From assembly GCA_903938075.1 (NCBI GenBank), contig CAJABS010000207.1:1-5734 (forward strand): DNA of 5,734 nucleotides, in the 5' to 3' direction. The position numbers were made by a program, and so were the translations under genes. Positions 1-5,691 of the stretch are shown here, one piece after another; within the stretch, counting starts at the first letter, position 1, and each line of letters begins with the position of its first letter. The stretch is from an uncultured Chloroflexota bacterium. Its GTDB lineage: Bacteria; Chloroflexota; Limnocylindria; Limnocylindrales; Limnocylindraceae. The notes beneath the pieces are model-generated. The model was not told the origin of the DNA, searched no databases, and saw only the letters and a list, made by a program, of their open reading frames with translations.

Positions 1-2393
1 AAGCCCATGATGCGGGTGACCTTGCCCATGTAGAGCGCTCCGAGCTCAACCTCTTTGGTGATCCCGTTGATTGCATCAAGGACGCCCTTGGTGCGCTCTG
101 GGTCGGCCGAAGCGATCTGCACGGTGCCGTCGTCCTGCACGTTGATGTTGACCTGGAAGTCATCCTGCAACTTGCGGATGACCGCGCCACCCTTACCAAT
201 GATGTCGCGGATCTTCTCCGGATTGATCTTGATCGTGGTGATGCGTGGAGCGAAGTCAGAGAGCTCTGGTCGAGCTGTGCTGATGATCGCATCCATCTTG
301 TCGAGGATCTCGAGGCGCGCCGCGAGCGCATCCTTGAGGCCGGTGCGAATGATCGCCCCGTTAATCCCCTGCACCTTGATGTCCATCTGCAAGGCGGTGA
401 TCCCTGTGCGGGTTCCCGTCACCTTGAAGTCCATGTCGCCGAAGGCATCCTCTTTGCCGAGGATGTCCGTGAGGACGATGAATTCGCCGTCTGGCTCCGA
501 CATCAGGCCCATTGCAGCACCAGCGACCGACGCCTTGAGCGGCACGCCGGCATCAAGGAGCGAGAGGCTCGAACCACAGGTTGAGGCCATTGAGGTCGAT
601 CCGTTGGAGGTCACGCACTCCGAAACAACTCGGATGGCGTATGGGAACTCCTCGATCGATGGGAGCACTGGGATCAGTGCGCGCTCGGCAAGGGCTCCGT
701 GCCCAATCTCGCGTCGCCCTGGGCCACGCATCGGCTTATTCTCGCCGGTGCTGTATGGCGGCATGTTGTAGTGATGGATGTAGCGCTTCTCGGTGATCGG
801 CGAGATCGTGTCGAGACGCTGCCCCTGTGCCACTGGGCCGAGTGTCGCAACGCTCAGGGCCTGGGTCTCACCACGGGTGAAGAGGCCTGAACCGTGTGCG
901 CGTGGAAGGAGGCCAACCTCTACCGAGATCTTGCGGATCTCATCAGCCTTACGGCCATCGAGGCGGATTCCCTCCTTCATCGTGAGGTTGCGAGCGGTCT
1001 TCTTATGCATCCATCCGAAGAGGTTCTTGCCGACACGCGCCTTGCGACGTGCTGCTTCGAAGATCGCCTTTGGCTCGCCCTTACCGCTGCGTGCAGCGCG
1101 GATCGAATCGGCGATCCCCTCCTTCAAGGTCGCGAGGCGACCTGGGAGTTCGTTGGCAAGGATAAGCAAGAGCTCTGCAGTCGCCTCAGCGTCAGCGGCG
1201 GCTCGATGGTTCGGAGTTGTCGCTGCGCCATAGACGCGGGCGAGATCTCCGAGCTTGAACGATTCGCTCTCTGGGTACGCCTCCTTGAAGAGGACGTAGG
1301 TGTCGAGGTAGCTCCCCTGCTCGGTCGCGAAGGTGCGGCCCTTGCCGAGTGCCTCGTCGAGAAAGGCGACGTCAAAGCCGAGGTTGTGTCCGACAAGGAT
1401 TGCACCCTTGGCGAATTCAGCAATCTTCTCGGCTGCCGCCTTCGGCGTCAAGCCGCCTTTGATGTCTTTGTTGGTGATGCCGTGCATCTGGGCGCCGACG
1501 ATACCGTTGCCGGCATCAACAAAGCTGCTCCAGCGATCGGTGATCTTGCCACCCTTGACCTTGACTGCAGCAACTTCGACCAGGTCCGAGATCTTCGGAT
1601 CGAGGCCGGTCGTCTCAGTGTCAACGATCACGAAGGTGCCGCCGTTTGCGGCCGCCTCAGCAAACGCAAGCACACTGTCGGTGCTTGGCTCGATGTATGG
1701 GACGCGCTTCTCCTTGCCGACCTTCGCGCGGAGCTCCTCCTGAAGGGCAACGAGCGCCTTGATGGCGTTGTGACCGAACTCAATGGCCTCAGCCATCTTG
1801 TCTTCGGTGATCAGGTTTGCGCCGGCCTCGACCATCATGATCGCGTCAACGGTTCCTGAAACCACCAGGTCAAGATCGCTCTCCTTGAGCTGGTCAAAGG
1901 TTGGATTGATGACAAAGGCACCGTTCACAATGCCGACGCGCACTGCGCCGATTGGCCCAAGGAACGGAATCTCAGAGATCGTCAGTGCTGCAGATGCTGC
2001 AAGCGTTCCGAGAATGTCTGGGTCGTTCTCCTGGTCTGCGCTCAGCACCGTGATGACTACCTGAACGTCATCCTTATACCCCTCTGGGAAGAGTGGGCGA
2101 ATCGGTCGGTCGGTGAGGCGGGCGGAGAGCGTTGCGTTCTCGGAGGCTCGCCCTTCGCGCTTGATGTAGCCGCCTGGGATCTTCCCTGCGGCGTACATGC
2201 GCTCTTCGAATTCAATCGTGAGTGGGAAGAAGTCGAGGCCTGGTCGTGGCTCGCTGCGGTTTGCAGTGCCAAGAACCACGGTGTCGCCGTAGCGAACGGT
2301 GACGGCGCCACCTGCAAGGCGGGCCATTCGACCGGTTTCAATGGTGAGTGTCTGGCCGCCAAACTCGGCGGAAACGCTGGTGATGTTGCTCAT
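1..2393 (-). CDS. pnp: Polynucleotide phosphorylase with an inserted DEDDh exonuclease domain (3' end cut by window edge)
   Basis: PNPase degrades RNA 3' to 5' with phosphate, releasing nucleoside diphosphates, and can run in reverse as a tailing enzyme; it normally works as a cytoplasmic trimer. I translated the frame by hand and found 797 codons with no stop. Domains in order: RNase PH core 1 (about 1-145, with ETGRMAR at 19-25 and RLTDRPIRPLFPEGY at 92-106); start of the alpha-helical linker (about 205-252); inserted exonuclease (about 253-412); rest of the linker (about 413-475); RNase PH core 2 (about 478-700); KH domain with GKGG at 733-736; first residues of S1 (about 785 on). Core 2 keeps the catalytic signature: SMAS at 601-604, D649, D655 and K657, matching E. 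coli D486, D492 and K494. The start ATG has AGGAG 6 bases upstream and the N-terminus is collinear with E. coli PNPase. The gene follows rpsO, its usual neighbour. The identification is near certain; the stop and most of S1 lie outside the window. Confidence 0.97.
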   Translation of the reverse strand, partial: MSNITSVSAEFGGQTLTIETGRMARLAGGAVTVRYGDTVVLGTANRSEPRPGLDFFPLTIEFEERMYAAGKIPGGYIKREGRASENATLSARLTDRPIRPLFPEGYKDDVQVVITVLSADQENDPDILGTLAASAALTISEIPFLGPIGAVRVGIVNGAFVINPTFDQLKESDLDLVVSGTVDAIMMVEAGANLITEDKMAEAIEFGHNAIKALVALQEELRAKVGKEKRVPYIEPSTDSVLAFAEAAANGGTFVIVDTETTGLDPKISDLVEVAAVKVKGGKITDRWSSFVDAGNGIVGAQMHGITNKDIKGGLTPKAAAEKIAEFAKGAILVGHNLGFDVAFLDEALGKGRTFATEQGSYLDTYVLFKEAYPESESFKLGDLARVYGAATTPNHRAAADAEATAELLLILANELPGRLATLKEGIADSIRAARSGKGEPKAIFEAARRKARVGKNLFGWMHKKTARNLTMKEGIRLDGRKADEIRKISVEVGLLPRAHGSGLFTRGETQALSVATLGPVAQGQRLDTISPITEKRYIHHYNMPPYSTGENKPMRGPGRREIGHGALAERALIPVLPSIEEFPYAIRVVSECVTSNGSTSMASTCGSSLSLLDAGVPLKASVAGAAMGLMSEPDGEFIVLTDILGKEDAFGDMDFKVTGTRTGITALQMDIKVQGINGAIIRTGLKDALAARLEILDKMDAIISTARPELSDFAPRITTIKINPEKIRDIIGKGGAVIRKLQDDFQVNINVQDDGTVQIASADPERTKGVLDAINGITKEVELGALYMGKVTRIMG
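1155..1640 (-). other. DEDDh 3'-5' exonuclease domain (DnaQ/PolC-like) embedded in PNPase
   Basis: This in-frame segment encodes about residues 252-413 of the PNPase polypeptide. It shows the three Exo motifs in order. Exo I is FVIVDTETTGLDP (254-266) with D258 and E260. Exo II is GHNLGFDVAFL (335-345) with D341. Exo III is HRAAADAEATAELL (396-409) with H396 and D401, five residues apart as in DNA polymerase III epsilon (H162/D167). The HGIT signature typical of PolC/DnaQ exonucleases is at 304-307. By family knowledge such domains hydrolyse RNA or DNA from the 3' end with two metal ions, giving nucleoside monophosphates; epsilon, PolC, RNase T and oligoribonuclease belong here. There is no stop, no frame change and no plausible start at the junctions, so this is a domain and not a separate gene. 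RNA as substrate is inferred from the host protein. Confidence 0.93.
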
Positions 2394-2399
2394 TCTGTT

Positions 2400-2404
2400 C
2401 TCCT
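2400..2404 (-). promoter_or_regulatory. pnp ribosome binding site
   Basis: On the minus strand this reads AGGAG, 6 bases before the ATG at 2393. It fixes the pnp start and shows that pnp has its own strong initiation signal rather than relying on coupling to rpsO. Confidence 0.85.
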
Positions 2405-2446
2405 GTCAGGCCGCTAACGGTTCTTCCGCCCGCGTGCCGATGTATT

Positions 2447-2463
2447 CCCAGCCAGGGGCTGGG
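2447..2463 (-). promoter_or_regulatory. Hairpin in the rpsO-pnp gap
   Basis: A perfect inverted repeat (CCCAGCC, loop CCT, GGCTGGG in the transcript) lies 6 bases after the rpsO stop codon and 53 bases before the pnp start. No U-run follows it, so it does not look like an intrinsic terminator. It could stabilise the rpsO 3' end or be a processing site: in E. coli the pnp leader between rpsO and pnp folds into a stem cut by RNase III, which underlies PNPase autoregulation. That role here is inference; only the repeat is seen. Confidence 0.6.
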
Positions 2464-2469
2464 GGGTGG

Positions 2470-2739
2470 TTAGCGACGAAGTCCGAGCTTCTCGGAGAGC
2501 GCGGCGTAGCGCGCTGCATCTTCACGCTTGAGGAATGTCAGCAGTCGACGTCGCTGACCGACGAGCTTCAAGAGCCCGCGGCGCGAGTGGTTGTCCTGCT
2601 TAAAGGTTTGCAGGTGCGCGGTCAGTCCCTGAATGCGCTCCGTGAGGAGTGCGATCTGAACGTCTGCGGACCCAGTGTCAGTACCGTGACGCCCGTTGTC
2701 GGCAACGATGCGTGCGGTGGTTTCTTGGTCTAGTGGCAA
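2470..2739 (-). CDS. rpsO: 30S ribosomal protein S15
   Basis: S15 is a primary binder of 16S rRNA that nucleates the central domain (platform) of the small subunit. The product is 89 residues when begun at the TTG at 2739, exactly the usual S15 length. Family hallmarks are DTGSADVQIALLTERI near the start, the rRNA-binding segment DNHSRRGLLKLVGQRRRLL, and the C-terminal LKREDAARY...LGLRR. The TTG start is chosen because AAGGAG lies 9 bases upstream and the length matches. An in-frame ATG at 2778 would add 13 residues unlike S15 and would place the ribosome binding site inside the coding sequence. The gene lies between ribF and pnp, the classical position. A TTG start on a ribosomal protein gene is unusual and, with the structured leader, hints at translational control. 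Confidence 0.96.
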   Translation of the reverse strand: MPLDQETTARIVADNGRHGTDTGSADVQIALLTERIQGLTAHLQTFKQDNHSRRGLLKLVGQRRRLLTFLKREDAARYAALSEKLGLRR

Positions 2740-2748
2740 GTGGTGGTT

Positions 2749-2754
2749 CTCCTT
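2749..2754 (-). promoter_or_regulatory. rpsO ribosome binding site (decides the TTG start)
   Basis: On the minus strand this reads AAGGAG, a strong Shine-Dalgarno sequence, separated by 9 bases (AACCACCAC) from the TTG at 2739. No other start codon lies at a workable distance downstream, so it is the main evidence for TTG initiation. Confidence 0.85.
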
Positions 2755-2760
2755 ACATCG

Positions 2761-2781
2761 GAGGTGCTCCAAGGGCACCCC
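2761..2781 (-). promoter_or_regulatory. rpsO leader hairpin 2 (next to the Shine-Dalgarno)
   Basis: In the transcript, GGGGTGC pairs with GCACCTC around a 7-base loop (CCTTGGA). This gives five Watson-Crick pairs (GGTGC/GCACC) next to the loop, then a G-U wobble and a further G-C pair. It ends 6 bases before AAGGAG. Ribosomal protein S15 is known to repress its own mRNA through leader structures in several phyla, and a G-U/G-C pair is part of its rRNA recognition site. An autoregulatory role here is inferred from position and the wobble pair only. Confidence 0.45.
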
Positions 2782-2793
2782 TCATCTCTTCAA

Positions 2794-2808
2794 CACATCT
2801 TGGATGTG
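2794..2808 (-). promoter_or_regulatory. rpsO leader hairpin 1
   Basis: A perfect 6-bp inverted repeat, CACATC - CAA - GATGTG in the transcript, can be extended by one G-U pair. It lies in the gap between the ribF stop and rpsO, 12 bases upstream of the second hairpin. There is no T-run after it, so a terminator is unlikely. It is probably part of the folded rpsO leader or a processing stem between ribF and rpsO. Confidence 0.45.
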
Positions 2809-2823
2809 CATAGGGTAGCAAAT

Positions 2824-3660
2824 CTACGCCTGGAGGCTCCCCCCAAGCAGGGCGACCCGCACTGGACCCCCCTCAAAGCGTCGATCGGCTGCCTCTGGTC
2901 GGAGGAGCGTGATCGTGAGCCCATCCGCATTGACGCGCACGGTGGTGAGCCGCCCAACAAGTGGGAGGCGCCCTTCAGGCCGCCCAGCGGCCCCAACGCG
3001 AGCCCGGTACTCCCCTGGTGGGGGCACGGCCGCCTCGCTGGGCTGCAGGCGCACCTCGTCACCCTGGAGCCTGCCCACGAGGGCGTAGGGTCGAGCAAGG
3101 AGGCGCGCTGCGCCTGTCAGGTTCCCACCCACGATCGCCTCTCGGATGCGGGTGCTGCGAATGGGGGCCCCGCCAGCGGTCGCCTCTGCCACTGGGTGCA
3201 CCTGCAGTCCGTGCGCAGCCCCCCAGGCCCGAACGTTGGGCAGCGTCCCTTGCCGGCCCTGGCCGAACGCGGACTCCGGGGAGAGGACAATGCTCTTCGC
3301 CCTCGTCACCTCGACGAGGCGCTCGATGAAGCGCTCCCACGGCGTATCGCGCGTCTCTGGCGTAAAGGGGAGGTCACACCAAAGGTCAACGCCGGCCCCC
3401 GCCATGCGAAGCTCGAGCTCCCCTGCGTCGAGAAGTTGGAGTGGGGTTGCGCCGCGTATCAGCAGGTCGGGGTGTGGCGTGAAGCCAATGTGAACGCGCT
3501 GAAGCCCTGCCGCCCGAGCAAGCCGCTCAGCAGCGGCGAGCAGGCGCACATGCCCACGATGGAGCCCATCAAAGACCCCAAGGGTGAGGACCGACCCAGG
3601 AGCACCCTCGGCTGACGCAATCTCCAGCGCCAGTTCGTCCCATCCAACCACTCTCTTCAT
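2824..3660 (-). CDS. ribF: FAD synthetase (RibF) with a degenerate riboflavin kinase domain
   Basis: RibF is normally bifunctional: a C-terminal kinase makes FMN from riboflavin and an N-terminal nucleotidyltransferase makes FAD from FMN and ATP. The N-terminal half (about 1-185) looks complete: LGVFDGLHRGH at 27-37 with the HxGH motif H34-H37, FTPHP at 60-64, SAFGQGRQG at 130-138 (family FRFGxxRxG), and RSTRIRE at 168-174. The C-terminal part (about 186-278) starts like the kinase (ARPYALVGRL) but the flavin/ATP signature GRxLGFPTAN and the later RPTF-type motif are missing. Only barrel-like remnants remain (VPPPGEYRARV at 212-222, GLTITLL at 247-253), and the usual catalytic Glu position appears to be Thr. 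At 278 residues it is shorter than the usual 305-315. The ATG overlaps the truB stop as ATGA with no clear ribosome binding site, suggesting translational coupling. FAD synthetase is confident; loss of kinase activity is inference. Confidence 0.92.
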   Translation of the reverse strand: MKRVVGWDELALEIASAEGAPGSVLTLGVFDGLHRGHVRLLAAAERLARAAGLQRVHIGFTPHPDLLIRGATPLQLLDAGELELRMAGAGVDLWCDLPFTPETRDTPWERFIERLVEVTRAKSIVLSPESAFGQGRQGTLPNVRAWGAAHGLQVHPVAEATAGGAPIRSTRIREAIVGGNLTGAARLLARPYALVGRLQGDEVRLQPSEAAVPPPGEYRARVGAAGRPEGRLPLVGRLTTVRVNADGLTITLLRPEAADRRFEGGPVRVALLGGSLQA

Positions 3661-4619
3661 AGGCGTTGGCCGACCAGCGCATTCGATTCAATGAAGACAC
3701 GCTCAGGCTGCGCACCAAACGCGGTGCGGCGACCGAACGCCGCGATCGCGCCATGCACGTGCAGTCGCAAGGGGCTCCCCTCCGCAGCCTCTTGGCCGGC
3801 ACGATCGAGCATGCCGAGTGGTAGTGCAATCCCGTCGCGCAGCAGCGCCGCCCCCTTCTCTCCGACCTCTGTAGCGGCGATGTGATCAAGTCCAGCGTCA
3901 AGTGGGAGGAGCAGGTTGCGTAGTTCGCCCGCAAGAGCGGCGGCGGCGATCTGCTCCATGGTGTGCGCCTCCCCTACTGCAAAGACACCAGAGCCCACGC
4001 GACGCAGTGCGACGAGATGGGCACCACTCCCTGCATCGCGGCCAAGGTCCCGTGCAATGGCGCGAATGTAGGTACCGGAACTCACATCCAGCTGGGCGTG
4101 CATCAACGGCTCTTCGGCATGAGAGTCGTCCCAGCCGAGCACCTCAAACCGCTTGATCTCAATCGGACGCGGTGCAAGCTCAACGACCTCCCCTGCGCGC
4201 GCACGCTCATAGGCGCGTACGCCGTCCGTGCGCTTCGCTGAGTGGGATGGCGGCACCTGCTCAAGCGCGCCGCGGTAGCGAGGCAGCAGAGCCTCAACGG
4301 CTGCTCGGGAGGGGGGCGCCCCTAGATCGCCCATGCGCTCGCCATCGAGATCGTCGGTCGTCGTTGCGCCACCAAATGAGAAGGTGGCCTCGTAGCGCTT
4401 TTCGCCGCCAAGGTGCAGGCTCGCCAAGCGAGTTGCTCGGCCGAGGACTAGCACCAAGAGCCCGGTAGCGAACGGGTCGAGGGTGCCGCCGTGACCGATG
4501 CGTGGTTGGCCAGCCATCCGGCGGATTTTCGCCACGATGTCGTGGCTCGTTGGGCCGTTCGGCTTGTCGACGAGAAGAACCCCGTCGATGCCTGGCGTAC
4601 TCGGCCGTCGCCGCGCCAT
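3657..4619 (-). CDS. truB: tRNA pseudouridine-55 synthase TruB
   Basis: TruB isomerises U55 of the tRNA T-loop to pseudouridine and also acts as a tRNA folding chaperone. The 320-residue product carries the family blocks in order: LLVDKPNGPTSHDIV (15-29); the catalytic block GHGGTLDPFATGLL with nucleophile D48, the same number as in E. coli; KRYEATFSFG; QVPPSHSAKRTDGVRAY; and SSGTYIRAIARDLG followed by GAHLVALRRVGSG. The C-terminus (about 275-312, PLRLHVHGAIAAFGRR and PERVF) resembles the second TruB domain. Two small departures are seen: GHGG instead of the common GHTG or GHAG before the catalytic TLDP, and SAKR where SAxK is usual. The start is 4 bases after the nrnA stop and the end overlaps ribF by 4 bases, so it lies inside a tightly coupled operon. 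No strong ribosome binding site is visible, which fits coupling. Confidence 0.96.
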   Translation of the reverse strand: MARRRPSTPGIDGVLLVDKPNGPTSHDIVAKIRRMAGQPRIGHGGTLDPFATGLLVLVLGRATRLASLHLGGEKRYEATFSFGGATTTDDLDGERMGDLGAPPSRAAVEALLPRYRGALEQVPPSHSAKRTDGVRAYERARAGEVVELAPRPIEIKRFEVLGWDDSHAEEPLMHAQLDVSSGTYIRAIARDLGRDAGSGAHLVALRRVGSGVFAVGEAHTMEQIAAAALAGELRNLLLPLDAGLDHIAATEVGEKGAALLRDGIALPLGMLDRAGQEAAEGSPLRLHVHGAIAAFGRRTAFGAQPERVFIESNALVGQRL

Positions 4620-4623
4620 TCGC

Positions 4624-5691
4624 TCAGCCCGCTACGTCGTGCGCGCGAAGCTCCGTCACGCGCGCCAGCACCAGGGCGACGGCTTCGCTCACGGGGCGTT
4701 CAATCGTGGCGCCAGCAGCGCGGGCATGTCCGCCGCCGCCAAAGGCACCAGTGATCGCGGTGGCATCCGGACCATCGCCCTTTGTACGTACGGAGATGCG
4801 TGCGGCAGTCGGACCGTCTTCTTTAAAGAAAATCGCGACGTCCGCCTCTGCGACGTGCGCGAGTGCATCCACGATCCCTTCGCTCATTTCGAGATTCGCT
4901 CCACTCTCAGTAATGTCGGCCAGCATCATGGTTGCGAATACCGTGCGACCAGCATCCGCGGTGGTGAGGCTCGCCAGCACACGCGCATAGAGCTGCACCT
5001 GCGCGAGCGGCTTCGAACGGTAGATCTTTCGAGAGATCTCGCTGATCGGCGCACCTGCGGCGAGGAGAAGCCCACCTACCTCAAGGGTTCGTGGGGTCGT
5101 GTTGCCATGCTGGAAGGTTGCGGTGTCCATGATGACGCCCGCGGCAAGCGTCGTCGCGAGCCTCCCCTGGTCTGCAGAGAGATCTGCTTCAAGCGCGAGC
5201 GCAATGAGGCTGACCATTTCGCAGGTTGCTGCTGCATGTGCGTCGACCCAGGCGAGGGGCCACGTTGTTTCGTTAGAAACGTGGTGATCAATCAGGATGC
5301 GTGGCGTTGCTGCCGGGAGCGCATTGATGAGGTCGCCGATACGGCCGGCACGCTTCGGATCGGCGCAATCAACGAGCACGATCGCATCTGGAGCCCAATC
5401 TGGCGCCTCGAGAGCAACCTCACGAATGGTTGGAATAACGTCGTAGACCGCCGGTGGGGCGTCAGCACTAATCACTGCGACCTCTGCGCCGCGCTGGCCG
5501 AGGATCGCCTTCAATCCGAGTGCTGCGCCGAGCGCATCAGCATCGGGTCGTTCGTGCGGCACAACCCACAACCTCTTGGCCACACGGAGTGCCTCCAACA
5601 CGTTGGCGGGAACAGCGGCAAGCGCCGATGCACGAAGTGCATCTGCGCGCTGCAGGTAGTCCGCGGCGTGCACCGTCCCCTGCTCGCTCAT
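4624..5691 (-). CDS. nrnA: DHH/DHHA1 nanoRNase / pAp phosphatase (NrnA-like)
   Basis: NrnA-type enzymes degrade RNA fragments of about 2-5 nucleotides to mononucleotides and dephosphorylate 3',5'-pAp; they stand in for oligoribonuclease in many bacteria. The 355-residue protein has the DHH domain with H46 and PDAD at 49-52 (motif I), VDCAD at 107-111 with D108 (motif II), IDHH at 134-137 (motif III) and MDT at 188-190 with D189 (motif IV). These are the metal ligands. NTTPRTLEVGGLLLAAGA (197-214) is typical of the NrnA group. The C-terminal DHHA1 domain has VRTKG (301-305) and FGGGGHARAAGA (317-328), the substrate-binding loop. The place just before truB, where nrnA sits in many Gram-positive operons, supports the call. 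The start ATG has GAAGGG 7 bases upstream. Activity on nanoRNA versus pAp cannot be told from sequence. Confidence 0.93.
   Translation of the reverse strand: MSEQGTVHAADYLQRADALRASALAAVPANVLEALRVAKRLWVVPHERPDADALGAALGLKAILGQRGAEVAVISADAPPAVYDVIPTIREVALEAPDWAPDAIVLVDCADPKRAGRIGDLINALPAATPRILIDHHVSNETTWPLAWVDAHAAATCEMVSLIALALEADLSADQGRLATTLAAGVIMDTATFQHGNTTPRTLEVGGLLLAAGAPISEISRKIYRSKPLAQVQLYARVLASLTTADAGRTVFATMMLADITESGANLEMSEGIVDALAHVAEADVAIFFKEDGPTAARISVRTKGDGPDATAITGAFGGGGHARAAGATIERPVSEAVALVLARVTELRAHDVAG

Noticed and set aside
1155..1640. The exonuclease as a separate gene inserted between two pnp fragments
   Set aside because: The frame is continuous through both junctions with no stop, no in-frame ATG and no ribosome binding site near either junction, so it is a domain of one polypeptide.
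894..1859. A 321-codon plus-strand open frame, and another at 55-771 (238 codons), opposite pnp
   Set aside because: Both are antisense to the clear pnp coding frame, their products show no recognisable domain, and there is no convincing ribosome binding site. They arise from the codon bias of the minus-strand gene.
2447..2463. Intrinsic terminator after rpsO
   Set aside because: The stem is good but is followed by GAATACATCGG rather than a run of U in the transcript, so termination is not supported.
2740..2778. rpsO starting at the ATG at 2778 (102 residues)
   Set aside because: The extra 13 residues do not resemble S15, they would cover the strong AAGGAG site, and the TTG start gives exactly the family length.
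2811..2830. A possible -10 element (TACCCT) for an rpsO promoter just after ribF
   Set aside because: No reasonable -35 hexamer lies 16-18 bases upstream and the match is weak.
2824..3100. A sequencing frameshift explaining the missing riboflavin kinase motif in RibF
   Set aside because: The two other minus-strand frames in this stretch show no GRxLGFPTAN-like sequence, and the same frame keeps weak barrel similarity to the end.
2961..3329. Plus-strand and alternate-frame open frames over ribF and truB
   Set aside because: They are Arg/Pro/Gly-rich translations typical of out-of-frame reading in GC-rich genes and overlap well-supported coding sequences.
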